Below, in pieces: positions 21,591 through 30,177 of a stretch of DNA of 32,939 nt. The DNA is from Litchfieldella qijiaojingensis (GTDB lineage Bacteria; Pseudomonadota; Gammaproteobacteria; Pseudomonadales; Halomonadaceae): positions 1-32,939 of the forward strand of contig NZ_BMXS01000033.1 of assembly GCF_014651875.1 (NCBI RefSeq), in the 5' to 3' direction. Position 1 is the stretch's first letter; every line of letters starts with the position of its first letter. The position numbers were made by a program, and so were the translations under genes. The notes under the pieces are model-generated. The model saw nothing but the letters and a program-made list of their open reading frames with translations. It was not told the origin of the DNA and searched no databases.

Positions 21591-22343
21591 ATGACCAAGA
21601 CCTACCGCATCGGGCAGATCGTGCCCAGCTCGAACGTCACCATGGAAACCGAAATTCCCGCCATGCTGACGGCACGCCAACAGATCCGTCCCGAGCGTTT
21701 CACCTTCCATTCCAGCCGCATGCGCATGAAGACCGTGCGCAAGGAAGAACTGGCGGCAATGGATGCCGAATCGGACCGTTGCGCCCTGGAGCTCTCGGAT
21801 GCCGCCGTGGACGTGATGGGCTATGCCTGCCTGGTGGCGATCATGTCGATGGGGCCCGGCTACCATCGCGAATCGCAACAACGCCTGCGTCAGCGCACCC
21901 AGGAAAATGGCAAGGATACGCCGGTGGTTTCCAGCGCCGGCGCCCTGGTCGATGCGCTCCAGGTAATCGGCGCCAAGCGCGTCGTGGTCGTGGCGCCCTA
22001 CATGAAGCCACTGACCGAGCTGGTAGTGGACTATATCCGCCAGGAGGGCATCGAGGTGCTCGACTATCGCGCCCTCGAGATCCCCGACAACCTCGAGGTG
22101 GCACGTCACGACCCGGCCAAATTGCCGGAAATCGCCGCGACTCTCGACCTTTCCAAAGCCGATGCCATCGTACTTTCCGCCTGCGTGCAGATGCCGTCAT
22201 TGCCCGCAGTGGCCAAGGTCGAGGCACTGACCGGCAAGCCGGTGGTCACCGCGGCCATCGCCACCACTTACGCCATGCTCAAGTCGCTGGAACTGGAGCC
22301 TGTGGTGCCGGGCGCCGGCGCACTGCTATCAGGCGCCTACTGA
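21591..22343 (+). CDS. nicE: NicE, maleate isomerase
   Basis: 250-residue Asp/Glu racemase-superfamily enzyme converting maleate to fumarate, the last step before the TCA cycle. Two catalytic cysteines are visible at Cys80 (MGYACLVA) and Cys198 (LSACVQMPS), at about the spacing known for maleate isomerases. The N-terminus RIGQIVPSSNVTMETEIPAM and the segment SAGALVDAL are family hallmarks. ATG 21591 has GAGGGAG upstream and lies 14 bp after the nicD stop. Length equals the usual 250 residues. Confidence 0.95.
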   Translation: MTKTYRIGQIVPSSNVTMETEIPAMLTARQQIRPERFTFHSSRMRMKTVRKEELAAMDAESDRCALELSDAAVDVMGYACLVAIMSMGPGYHRESQQRLRQRTQENGKDTPVVSSAGALVDALQVIGAKRVVVVAPYMKPLTELVVDYIRQEGIEVLDYRALEIPDNLEVARHDPAKLPEIAATLDLSKADAIVLSACVQMPSLPAVAKVEALTGKPVVTAAIATTYAMLKSLELEPVVPGAGALLSGAY

Positions 22344-22354
22344 GGAGAGCCATC

Positions 22355-23011
22355 ATGTCAAATCGAGAGGACAGTTCGGCCGCCGACAACTACAAGGGGG
22401 TCTGGGACAGCCGCATCGGCTTCGGCCAAAAAGCCGCCCTACTGGTGGTGGACTTCATGCAGGGCTACACCACTGAGGGCTCGCCCCTCTTCGCCCCCGG
22501 AGTGGTGGAAGCGGTGGCACAGTCACCGGCCTTGCTGAACGCAGCCCGAGAGGCGGGTGCGCCGGTCATTCATACCAATATCCGCTACCACGGACCCGAC
22601 CAATTGGATGGTGGTGTTTGGGTGAAGAAGGCGCCGGTGATGAAAGCCATGGTGGCAGGTAATTCCTATGCCGAGTTCTGCCCCGAGGTGACACCCGAAC
22701 GCGATGAACTGGTGATCACCAAGCAGTACGCCAGTGCCTTCTTCGGCACCTCTCTGGCACCGACGCTGGTGGCGCTGGGCGTCGATACCCTGGTTCTCGC
22801 CGGCTGTTCCACCAGCGGCTGCATTCGCGCCACAGCGGTAGATGGCATGCAGCATGGTTTTCGTGTGATGGTGGTGCGCGAGTGTGTGGGAGACCGCCAC
22901 CCAGCCCCGCATGAAGCCAACCTGTTCGACATCGACAGCAAGTACGGGGACGTAATCGGCGTGGAGGAAGCCGTGGAGTATTTCAAAGCCAATCGTCATG
23001 TCTGGGACTGA
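22355..23011 (+). CDS. nicF: NicF, maleamate amidohydrolase
   Basis: 218-residue isochorismatase-superfamily amidase that hydrolyses maleamate to maleate and ammonia. The Asp-Lys-Cys triad is Asp33 in LLVVDFMQGY, Lys123 in ITKQYASAFFGT and Cys156 in TSGCIRATAVDG, aligned with the N-carbamoylsarcosine amidohydrolase pattern. ATG 22355 is preceded by TGAGGAGAG and follows nicE by 11 bp. It is the last gene of the nicCDEF operon; its end faces nicR with a 27-bp gap and no obvious terminator. Confidence 0.95.
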   Translation: MSNREDSSAADNYKGVWDSRIGFGQKAALLVVDFMQGYTTEGSPLFAPGVVEAVAQSPALLNAAREAGAPVIHTNIRYHGPDQLDGGVWVKKAPVMKAMVAGNSYAEFCPEVTPERDELVITKQYASAFFGTSLAPTLVALGVDTLVLAGCSTSGCIRATAVDGMQHGFRVMVVRECVGDRHPAPHEANLFDIDSKYGDVIGVEEAVEYFKANRHVWD

Positions 23012-23038
23012 CGGAGCAAGAGCTTTGGAAGTGTTTCC

Positions 23039-23533
23039 TTAATCCTCTGGCTCGCCTTGCTCGTTCATCTTGGTCAACAGATGCAGCAGGGCGACACGCT
23101 CGGCGGGGTTGAGGTAACCCATGGTCAGATCGGTGATGCGCTGCGCACGCGGCACCATCTGCTCGACCAGGTCCTCGCCCTGCGGCGTGATGCTGACCAT
23201 GACCTTGCGTTGGTCGGCGGGGTCGGTGGAAAGCGTGATCCAGTCGCGCGCCTTGAGCCGCTTGATCACACCACGGATAGTGGCGGGATCGATGGCCGTG
23301 GCATTGACGATCTCGGTCAACGAGTTGGGGCCATGTTCCATGACCGTACACAGAGTCACGAATTGGATCGCGGTCAGTTGCTTATCGCAACTATGGCGCT
23401 GAAAGATCGCGGTGTGGCGCTGATACGCCTTGCGAAGCAGGTGCCCGACCTGTTCCGAAAAGTCGTAGCCTTGCTCGGAAGGCGTGTGTCGCTCACAATT
23501 TTTCGACTCGTGACGTTGGGTTTCAGGCTGCAT
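23039..23533 (-). CDS. nicR: NicR, MarR-family repressor of nicotinate catabolism
   Basis: 164-residue winged-helix regulator. The core has MarR features: LTAIQFVTLCTVMEHGPNSLTEI, recognition helix DPATIRGVIKRLKARDWI, and wing DPADQRKVMVSITPQGEDLV. The N-terminal PSEQGYDFSEQVGHLLRKAYQRH resembles P. putida NicR, which represses the nic genes and is released by 6-hydroxynicotinate. I chose ATG 23533 because AGGATAGGA precedes it; ATG at 23551 and GTG at 23569 are in frame but lack ribosome sites. It is convergent with nicF and divergent from the molybdenum-subunit gene, with a perfect palindrome between them, suggesting autoregulation. Confidence 0.92.
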   Translation of the reverse strand: MQPETQRHESKNCERHTPSEQGYDFSEQVGHLLRKAYQRHTAIFQRHSCDKQLTAIQFVTLCTVMEHGPNSLTEIVNATAIDPATIRGVIKRLKARDWITLSTDPADQRKVMVSITPQGEDLVEQMVPRAQRITDLTMGYLNPAERVALLHLLTKMNEQGEPED

Positions 23534-23632
23534 TGATGATCCTATCCTTTCCATAGGGCGCATGGTCACGGCATGACGAGGTATTTCGACATACCATGAG
23601 AGGGTGGAAAACCCTCGGTCACTGCGGCATAT

Positions 23633-23652
23633 TTATAGTGTATACACTATAA
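23633..23652. promoter_or_regulatory. Perfect 20-bp palindrome, probable NicR operator
   Basis: TTATAGTGTATACACTATAA reads identically on both strands. It lies 100 bp upstream of nicR and 62 bp upstream of the molybdenum-subunit gene. Its GTATAC centre and GTG flanks recur at the nicX/nicC control region. A symmetrical site of this size is what a dimeric MarR protein would bind. Its TATAC/TATAA segments could also be -10 boxes in either direction, so occupancy would block both promoters. Confidence 0.75.
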
Positions 23653-23713
23653 CTACTTTGCCGCTGGAGACAACATCCGCTTGCCTCGAGAATCAATCAC
23701 CAGGAGCTCTTCG

Positions 23714-25984
23714 ATGGCGCGTTCTTCCCTGCCCCTGCGGCACTCCCTGCTCAACGACCCGGATATGCTGGTGGTTTACCGTGACCCGGTGGTGCCTCCC
23801 AAGCCTGCGCCAGGACAACCCGGCACACACTCCGATTTCATCCCGACCGAGCCGGAGCTATTCATCGCCGTGCTCGACGATGGACATGTCATGGCTTTCA
23901 ATGGCCACGTCGACCTGGGCACCGGGATTCGCACCGCTCTGGCACAGATCGTCGCCGAAGAGCTGGATGTGCGTCTCGAGGATGTCAGCGTGATTCTCGG
24001 CAATTCCTCCGAAGTGCCGAACCAGGGTCCCACCATCGCCAGCGCCACTATCCAGATCACCGCCGAGCCCTTGCGCCGCGCGGCGGCCCAGGCGCGGCAC
24101 CACCTGATGTCCCTGGCCACGGCACACTTCGGTGTCTCCACCGAGGACCTGCGTAGCAAAAATGGTCAAATCCATCTCCAAGGCGACCCACGGCAGGCCA
24201 TCGGTTACGGCGTGCTGTTAAAAGGGCGACGCCATGCCTTGAAGCTGGCTGACGACGTGGCCCTGAAACCTATCAGCGAATACCGGATCGTCGGCCAGCG
24301 AGCGCCGCGAGTCGACATCCCCGCCAAGGTCAGCGGCGAACTCACCTTCGTTCACGACCTGCGTCTGCCCGGAATGCTGCATGGCCGGGTGGTTCGACCA
24401 CCTTATGTCGGCCACGACCGTGGCGATTTCGTCGGCCACAGTCTGATGCATGTGGATGAGTCCTCGGTAGCCGACATACCAGGCCTGGTCGAGGTCGTGG
24501 TCATCGGCGACTTCGTCGGCGTGGTGGCCGAACGCGAGGAAGCGGCGATCAAAGCCGCTCGGCGCCTGAAAGTCACCTGGCGTCCCGTCACCGAGCTCCC
24601 CGAGCTGGATGACTTGGAGCAGGCATTACGCGAGTTGCCCGCCAAGCGTCGCCCACTGCTCGAGGAAGGCGACGTCGACACCGCCCTGAAACAAGCTAGC
24701 CACCGACTGAAGCGCACCTATGTGTGGCCCTACCAATTACATGGCTCGATCGGCCCCTCATGCTCGGTGGCCGATTACCGCGACGATGGCCTCACGGTTT
24801 GGTCGGGCACTCAGAATCCCCACAGCCTGCGCGCCGACCTGGCCAGGCTGCTGGAACTCGACGAGGGTATGATCGATATTCAGCGCATGGAAGTCTCCGG
24901 CTGCTATGGCCGAAATTGCGCCGATGACGTAGGCGCCGATGCCGCCTTGCTGTCACGCGCCGTGGGCCGTCCGGTACGGGTACAGCTCAGCCGAGAACAG
25001 GAGCATGGCTGGGAGCCCAAGGGCGCGGGGCAGCTCATGGACGTCGACGGCGGGCTGAATGCCGACGGCAGCCCGGCCGGCTATGACTTCGTGAACCGCT
25101 ACCCGTCCAACAACGCCCCGACCCTGGCGCTACTGTTGACCGGTACCGTGGCACCGAGCGACATCCCCTTCGAGATGGGCGACCGTACCGCGGTACCACC
25201 CTATCGCTATCCACACCGACGCATCGCCTGTGACGATGTGCCGACCCTGGTACGTGCCGCCTGGCTACGTGGCGTCTCCGCCCTGCCCAATACCTTCGCC
25301 CACGAAAGCTATATCGACGAACTGGCGTGGATGGCCGGGATGGACCCCGTCGACTATCGACTTCGTCATCTGAACGACGAGCGTGCCCGAGCCCTGGTCG
25401 CTGCAGTAGCGCAGCGCGCCGAATGGATGCCTCGTCTCGCGGCCAGCACCGAACGGGAAAGCGACGGTTGGCGATGGGGGCGCGGATTCGCCTACGCCCA
25501 ATACGTGCATAGCAAGTTCCCCGGCTTCGGCGCCGCCCTGGCAGCCTGGACCGTCTTCCTCAAGGTGCATCTTGAGACGGGGCGCATCGTCATCGAACGT
25601 CTGGTCGTCGGCCAGGATGCCGGTTTGATGATCAATCCGGCAGGAGTCCGCCACCAAGTGCACGGCAACGTCATCCAGACCTTGAGCCGCACGTTGAAGG
25701 AAAGCGTCGCGTTCGAAGATGGCTTGCCCGTCAGCCGCGAATGGGGCGGCTATCCGATCCTGCGCTTCTCGGAACTGCCCGAGATCGATGTTCTACTCAT
25801 GGATCGCCCCGACTCGGCGCCTCTGGGTGTCGGCGAATCCACCTCACTGCCCGGTGCGCCGGCGATCGCCAATGCCCTGTTCGATGCCACCGGGGTGCGG
25901 TTCTATCGACCGCCGTTCACCCCCGACTCGGTTCGCAAGAAGTTGCACACCTCTCGGCAAACAAGAGCCGGCGCGCCATCATGA
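23714..25984 (+). CDS. NicB-like molybdopterin-binding catalytic subunit lacking cytochrome domains
   Basis: 756-residue xanthine-dehydrogenase-family large subunit, resembling the N-terminal two thirds of P. putida NicB. It has the NicB-type start (MAFNGHVDLGTGIRTALAQIVAEE, PNQGPTIASATIQ), the GTQNPH loop (365-370), SGCYGRNCADD, the AAWLRG segment, NPAGVRHQVHGN and the active-site motif GVGES with Glu708. It then ends about 20 residues past the conserved IANALFDATGVRF block, with no membrane segment and no CxxCH. Start 23714 has CAGGAG upstream; a frame from 23681 would begin inside the 5' leader. It is monocistronic and divergent from nicR behind the palindrome. I infer it supplies the catalysis missing from the fused cytochrome protein, working with NicA. 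A separate hydroxylase for another N-heterocycle is the main alternative. Confidence 0.87.
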   Translation: MARSSLPLRHSLLNDPDMLVVYRDPVVPPKPAPGQPGTHSDFIPTEPELFIAVLDDGHVMAFNGHVDLGTGIRTALAQIVAEELDVRLEDVSVILGNSSEVPNQGPTIASATIQITAEPLRRAAAQARHHLMSLATAHFGVSTEDLRSKNGQIHLQGDPRQAIGYGVLLKGRRHALKLADDVALKPISEYRIVGQRAPRVDIPAKVSGELTFVHDLRLPGMLHGRVVRPPYVGHDRGDFVGHSLMHVDESSVADIPGLVEVVVIGDFVGVVAEREEAAIKAARRLKVTWRPVTELPELDDLEQALRELPAKRRPLLEEGDVDTALKQASHRLKRTYVWPYQLHGSIGPSCSVADYRDDGLTVWSGTQNPHSLRADLARLLELDEGMIDIQRMEVSGCYGRNCADDVGADAALLSRAVGRPVRVQLSREQEHGWEPKGAGQLMDVDGGLNADGSPAGYDFVNRYPSNNAPTLALLLTGTVAPSDIPFEMGDRTAVPPYRYPHRRIACDDVPTLVRAAWLRGVSALPNTFAHESYIDELAWMAGMDPVDYRLRHLNDERARALVAAVAQRAEWMPRLAASTERESDGWRWGRGFAYAQYVHSKFPGFGAALAAWTVFLKVHLETGRIVIERLVVGQDAGLMINPAGVRHQVHGNVIQTLSRTLKESVAFEDGLPVSREWGGYPILRFSELPEIDVLLMDRPDSAPLGVGESTSLPGAPAIANALFDATGVRFYRPPFTPDSVRKKLHTSRQTRAGAPS

Positions 25985-26041
25985 CATCAGCCCCTCCAGG
26001 AACCGTTTCGCAGCGATGAGGCCGAAGATGCTGACCCAGAA

Positions 26042-26103
26042 ATGCTGGCCGCCATGGCACAATCCAGACAAGAGCATAGGGAGCTGCCATGGCGGAACAG
26101 CAT
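26042..26103. repeat. Long imperfect inverted repeat between convergent genes
   Basis: Left arm 26042-26059 and right arm 26085-26103 pair over 17 bp with one small internal bulge, including an uninterrupted 11 bp (CCGCCATGGCA/TGCCATGGCGG), around a 25-base loop. It lies in the 132-bp gap between the molybdenum-subunit gene and the converging amidohydrolase gene. There is no T tract on either side, so it is not a canonical terminator, though it could stop transcription or protect both 3' ends. A remnant of a mobile element is another possibility. Confidence 0.55.
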
Positions 26104-26116
26104 GATGGCTTGTGGC

Positions 26117-27421
26117 TCAGCTTCCCAGATACGCTAAAGCCCCCGTGGCCAGGGCCGCCATGCCGGTCCTGAGGGTCATCTCCTGCCCCGGCGCGTAGTA
26201 GGGCGAGTGCGGCATCTCTAGATGGCGCATCTTCTCTGCCACGCTCTCCCCCGGGGTTTCCCGCCAGCGCTCCTCGCCGGTGGCGCCAATGAACCAGTAG
26301 ACACAGGGGATGTCTTCGCCACCGAAGCCACCGGCCACGGCATTGCCGTAGAAGGGGAAATCCTCGCTGCCGTTGAGCCGGGGCATCGCGAACAACGCCG
26401 ACTCGCCGAAGTAGTCGGCATGCGCGTGGCGTATCCGCGTCACGTTCCCCGGATCGTTGTGCAGGGAAATGGTCTCGGAGAGTACCTGAAACTCCGGGGC
26501 CCGGGGCGAGCGTCCTGCTTCGCACTCACAGCGCACGATGCGACGGATCGACTCCAGCACCCGGCCGTGAAGGGCATTGTCGAAGCTGCGTATATTGATC
26601 TCGAGTTCCGCTGAGTGGGGGATGATATTGCCCTGAGTGCCGGCCTGCAGCTTACCCACTGTCACCACCGCGGTCTCCTCTGGCGGCACCTCACGGGAGA
26701 CGATGGTCTGCAGCCGGGTAACGATGTGAGCTGCGATCACCACGGGGTCCACGGTCTGGGCTGGCATGGAACCGTGTCCCCCAGCGCCGTGCACCGTCAC
26801 TCTCAGAGTGGTGGCGGCGGCCATGGCACTCCCGGCGATATGTCCCACCGTACCGGCCAGAGCCGGCATGTTGTGCTGGCCCAGCACGATGTCCGGACGG
26901 GCAAAACGCGTGTAGAGACCATCGTCGAGCATCGCCCTGGCCCCGCCGAACACCTCCTCCGCCGGCTGACAGACCAGCATTAGGGTGCCGCACCAATGCT
27001 CCTTCAGTGCGGCCAGAACCGATGCTGCTCCCACCAGGCAACTGCTGTGCAGGTCGTGACCACAGGCATGCATCACTGGCACTCGTTTTCCGTCGGCGTT
27101 CTCGGCGGTCTCACGGCTGGCATAGTCAAGGCCGGTCTGCTCCTCGATAGGCAGGGCATCCATATCGCTACGCAGCATCACGGTGGAGCCCTCGCCGTTG
27201 CGCAACATTGCCACCACACCAGTGCCGCCGACACCGCGGGTCACCTCGTAGCCCAAGGTCTCCAAGGCCTCGGCGAGGCGGGCACTGGTCTCGTATTCCT
27301 GGAAGGGCAACTCCGGGTTCTGGTGCAGCTGGCGATAGAGGGTCTGCACCCGGTCGTAGGACCGCCCGACCTGCTCGGCGACGGCCGCCTTCAGTTCCTT
27401 GATCTGACTCGTATCGTTCAT
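26117..27421 (-). CDS. M20 family amidohydrolase (hippurate hydrolase/aminoacylase type)
   Basis: 434-residue metal-dependent amidohydrolase that would cleave an N-acyl amino acid or similar amide in the cytoplasm. M20D motifs are LHQNPELPFQEYET, SDMDALPIEE, MHACGHDLHSS with the metal-binding Cys/His, the catalytic QPAEE, the dimerisation-domain segment GAGGHGSMPAQTVDP and the late NGSEDFPFY. ATG 27421 has TGGAG upstream; in-frame ATGs at 27433 and 27454 are less well placed. It is the last gene of a minus-strand operon with an SSS symporter 40 bp upstream and its small partner, so the three probably import and hydrolyse one compound. Substrate is not readable; N-acylglycines are plausible for this subfamily. 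Confidence 0.88.
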   Translation of the reverse strand: MNDTSQIKELKAAVAEQVGRSYDRVQTLYRQLHQNPELPFQEYETSARLAEALETLGYEVTRGVGGTGVVAMLRNGEGSTVMLRSDMDALPIEEQTGLDYASRETAENADGKRVPVMHACGHDLHSSCLVGAASVLAALKEHWCGTLMLVCQPAEEVFGGARAMLDDGLYTRFARPDIVLGQHNMPALAGTVGHIAGSAMAAATTLRVTVHGAGGHGSMPAQTVDPVVIAAHIVTRLQTIVSREVPPEETAVVTVGKLQAGTQGNIIPHSAELEINIRSFDNALHGRVLESIRRIVRCECEAGRSPRAPEFQVLSETISLHNDPGNVTRIRHAHADYFGESALFAMPRLNGSEDFPFYGNAVAGGFGGEDIPCVYWFIGATGEERWRETPGESVAEKMRHLEMPHSPYYAPGQEMTLRTGMAALATGALAYLGS

Positions 27422-27461
27422 GGGTCGCTCCATTTCTCGAAAGGACGTCGTCATAGGTCTC

Positions 27462-28913
27462 TCAGGCCCCGGCCGGGCCCCGAATCGAGTGCTTCGCGAT
27501 AAGCGCTTGGTAGAGGAAAAGCACCGCCAGGTTGACGGCCATGGCCCAGATCCCGGCATGCCAGCCCAGTGGCGAACCGATGCCGAAGTCGAGCAGCAGG
27601 AAGGCCAGGCTGCCAGCGACGGCGCCGGCCATCACGCTTTGGCGACGCAGCGTCGGGAAGAACAGCGCCCCCAGAACCATCGGAAACAACTGCACGAGCA
27701 GCCCGTAGGCGGTGAGCAGGATCATCACCAGTGAGGCGGGGTTGAGCAGGGCGATGCCATAGGCCAGCAGCGACAGGCCCAGCACGCTCCAGCGTGTCAC
27801 CGTCATGACTTGTTCCTCGCTGGCTTGGCGCATCAGGGTGGGACCGAGGACATCGCGCGTCAGCACCACGGCAGCGGTATGCGCCAGGTTAGCGCCAGTG
27901 GACATGGCCGCCGCCAGGGCGCCGGAAAGCATCAGACCGATAACCCAGGGAGAGAAATCGGCAACATCCATGACCAGGCGCAGCAGCACGGTATCGGCAC
28001 GCGCCAGGGGCTCGCCAGCGAAGACCAGCGCGCCGGCGAAGCCAATGAACAGCAGCGGCACCAGCAGGTAGGCGTACAGCGGGTAGAAAACGCTGACCTT
28101 GCGCAGGGTCCTGCCGCTGTCGGCAGAGTAGAACTTCATGAATAGGTGCGGCCACATGGCACCGCCGAAGGCGCTGACCAGGATGGCGGTGCTGAAGTAG
28201 CCCCAGTTCATGCCGGTAGCACCGGGCAGGGTCAGGTACTCGGGCATGGTCTGCTGGAGCTGGGCGAACATCTCGCCGACGCCACCGTAGAGGCGCTCCG
28301 AGACCGCCAGGCCCAGGAACCAGGCGATGGCCACCATCATGATGCCCTGGAGCAGGTTGGTCCAGCCGATCCCGCTCAGACCGCTGCAGAACACATAGGC
28401 GGCCACCACCACGAAGGCCAGCAGGGCGCCGAGCCAGAAAGGGATCAAGCCGTCGGTGGCAGCCTGAAACAACAGGCCAGCACCGGCGATCTGGATGGTC
28501 AGGTAGGGCACCAGCGCCACCACGCCGATCCCCCCGGCCAGCATGCCCAGCGTCTTGCTCTGGTAGTGGTCGGCGATCATGTCGCCTTGGGTCAGGTAAC
28601 CTTTCTGCCGGCCCAGTGCCGCCACCCGCGGCCCCAGGACCCAGATGGAGATGGGTACCAGAGCCAGGTAGGCGAGGATATAGAAGGCCGGTGCGCCGTG
28701 CTGGTAGGCCCAGCCCGGGGTACCAAGGAAGGCGAAGGCAGAGAATATCTCCGCGCCGAGGATGAAGAACAGGATCACCACCCCAATGTGACGGCCGCCG
28801 GCCACATAACCCTCCAGGGTTGAGGCGTCCTGCCCGCGGGCGCGCAGGCCCACCCAGAGCACCGCACCGAGATAGGCCAGGGTGATGGCCGTAACGATCA
28901 GCGAATCACTCAT
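27462..28913 (-). CDS. Sodium:solute symporter (SSS family) of the amidohydrolase operon
   Basis: 483-residue integral membrane protein with about 13 predicted helices. It begins MSDSLIVTAITLAYLGAVLWVG, then GYVAGGRHIG and AFAFLGTPGWAYQHG in the first helices, and the Na2-site region (MLSGALAAAMSTGANLAHTAA) before LTRDVLGP. ATG 28913 is preceded by ATGGAGGC, which lies inside the end of the small upstream gene; the two overlap by 8 bp. A further ATG at 28926-28928 is in frame but provides the ribosome site sequence itself. It presumably imports the substrate of the amidohydrolase. It is distinct in sequence from the symporter of the nic operon. Confidence 0.9.
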   Translation of the reverse strand: MSDSLIVTAITLAYLGAVLWVGLRARGQDASTLEGYVAGGRHIGVVILFFILGAEIFSAFAFLGTPGWAYQHGAPAFYILAYLALVPISIWVLGPRVAALGRQKGYLTQGDMIADHYQSKTLGMLAGGIGVVALVPYLTIQIAGAGLLFQAATDGLIPFWLGALLAFVVVAAYVFCSGLSGIGWTNLLQGIMMVAIAWFLGLAVSERLYGGVGEMFAQLQQTMPEYLTLPGATGMNWGYFSTAILVSAFGGAMWPHLFMKFYSADSGRTLRKVSVFYPLYAYLLVPLLFIGFAGALVFAGEPLARADTVLLRLVMDVADFSPWVIGLMLSGALAAAMSTGANLAHTAAVVLTRDVLGPTLMRQASEEQVMTVTRWSVLGLSLLAYGIALLNPASLVMILLTAYGLLVQLFPMVLGALFFPTLRRQSVMAGAVAGSLAFLLLDFGIGSPLGWHAGIWAMAVNLAVLFLYQALIAKHSIRGPAGA

Positions 28914-29118
28914 GGCGCTTGCCTCCATGCCGGATCACATAGGCCACCCACATGCCGACGAACAGCACCAGCATCCACAAGATGTACCAGAAGAAGAGGA
29001 AGGGAAGGCCGAGCACCATGGGCTCGATACGGTTGGCGATCAGTGCACCGGGCCAGATCATCGCCAGGGTACACAAGGCGAAGTGCAGCCCAACCAGGAT
29101 GTGGTAGGTCTTACTCAT
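28906..29118 (-). CDS. DUF3311-like small membrane partner of the symporter
   Basis: 70-residue protein with two predicted membrane helices (about 6-27 and 38-60). The second is preceded by the GLPFLFFWYILWM pattern typical of DUF3311 proteins, which are usually encoded directly before SSS symporters. The stop overlaps the symporter start by 8 bp, so translation is coupled. ATG 29118 has only a weak ribosome site. It is the first gene of the operon and faces the LysR gene. Accessory function is inferred from the recurrent pairing. Confidence 0.85.
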   Translation of the reverse strand: MSKTYHILVGLHFALCTLAMIWPGALIANRIEPMVLGLPFLFFWYILWMLVLFVGMWVAYVIRHGGKRHE

Positions 29119-29198
29119 AGGAATCGTCCAACTCGCCCATAGCGAGTCTTGTTATGGGTTGTCACTGAACTATGGCGCAGGACAAGCGATATAAAAAA

Positions 29199-29213
29199 TA
29201 TCTATAATTGATA
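29199..29213. promoter_or_regulatory. LysR-type binding box in the divergent promoter
   Basis: TATC-N7-GATA inverted repeat, 15 bp with a T-N11-A core, in a very AT-rich stretch (29190-29218) between the symporter partner gene and the LysR gene. This is the expected position and form of a LysR-type regulatory box. Confidence 0.55.
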
Positions 29214-29252
29214 CTATCCATGCCTTTTTGGCATCTCATAAGGGATCGACGC

Positions 29253-30155
29253 ATGGAGTTTCGACAACTGCGCTATTTTCTCGCCGTGGTCGAGGAAGGG
29301 TCGGTGTCGGCGGCAAGCCGCCGGGTGCATGTCGCCCAGCCCGCGCTGACGCGTCAGATCCGGCTACTCGAAGAAGATCTGGAGACCCGACTGTTCGACC
29401 GACATGCCCGTGGCATGCACCTCACTGTCGCTGGCCGGGCACTGGTCGAGGAGGCACAGGAACTGCTGGACCGCCGAGACCAGATCAAGGCACGGCTCTA
29501 TGCCTTGGGCAGCGGTCAAACCGGCAAGCTGAGCATGGGGATCACCGTGACTCACCTGTGGGTCCCCCAAGTCGCTGAACTGCTTGGCTGCTACCGAGGG
29601 CGCTACCCCAGTGTTGCCCTTGAAGTCTTTCCATTACTTTCTGGCCCGCAGCTCGAGCGGCTCCGGGAGGACCGGCTGGACGCCGGCATCCTCTACCTCG
29701 ACAGCGACGAGCAGCCCGGGCTCGACACCCGGCTGCTGCACCGCGACCACCTGATCCTGGCGGTGCCGGAGCACTCCCGTTGGGCGACGTCACCGCCAGC
29801 GAGCCTGCATGCTCTGGAGGGGGAGGACTTCATCTGGGGGTTTCGCCAGGCATCGCCGGTCTATTACGACCGCATGCTGGCGCATTTCCAGCGCCACGAC
29901 TTCCACCCACGAGTGGTGCAATACGGCGCCGACAACATCGCCATCCTCAGCATGGTGGCCGCCGGCCTGGGCATCGCCATCGTCCCTGCCGCCAGCAGCT
30001 GGCATCCCATGCCGGGCATTCGCTTCCTTCACCTACCCGAACTCGATGACTGCGACATGCCACTCTGGTTTGCCTGGAAGACCGGCAACGACTCGCCGGC
30101 GCTGAGCAACCTGATCGCGCTGGTGGAGGCGCTGGCCGATACCGGCCATTCCTGA
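29253..30155 (+). CDS. LysR-type transcriptional regulator
   Basis: 300-residue LTTR. The N-terminal winged helix-turn-helix is MEFRQLRYFLAVVEEGSVSAASRRVHVAQPALTRQI broken around residues 1-36, followed by the linker helix. The effector domain starts near GKLSMGITVTHLWVPQVAELL. ATG 29253 follows AAGGGA and gives the standard LTTR start; the longer frame from 29208 adds 15 residues without support. It is divergent from the small protein/symporter/amidohydrolase operon and probably controls it with that operon's substrate or product as effector. The effector is unknown. Confidence 0.92.
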   Translation: MEFRQLRYFLAVVEEGSVSAASRRVHVAQPALTRQIRLLEEDLETRLFDRHARGMHLTVAGRALVEEAQELLDRRDQIKARLYALGSGQTGKLSMGITVTHLWVPQVAELLGCYRGRYPSVALEVFPLLSGPQLERLREDRLDAGILYLDSDEQPGLDTRLLHRDHLILAVPEHSRWATSPPASLHALEGEDFIWGFRQASPVYYDRMLAHFQRHDFHPRVVQYGADNIAILSMVAAGLGIAIVPAASSWHPMPGIRFLHLPELDDCDMPLWFAWKTGNDSPALSNLIALVEALADTGHS

Positions 30156-30177
30156 GTTCCCCCCTACAGAAGTATGC

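Noticed and set aside
25985-26116. Transposase or insertion-sequence remnant after the Mo-subunit gene
   Set aside because: An inverted repeat is present, but none of the translations shows a transposase motif and no target-site duplication is visible.
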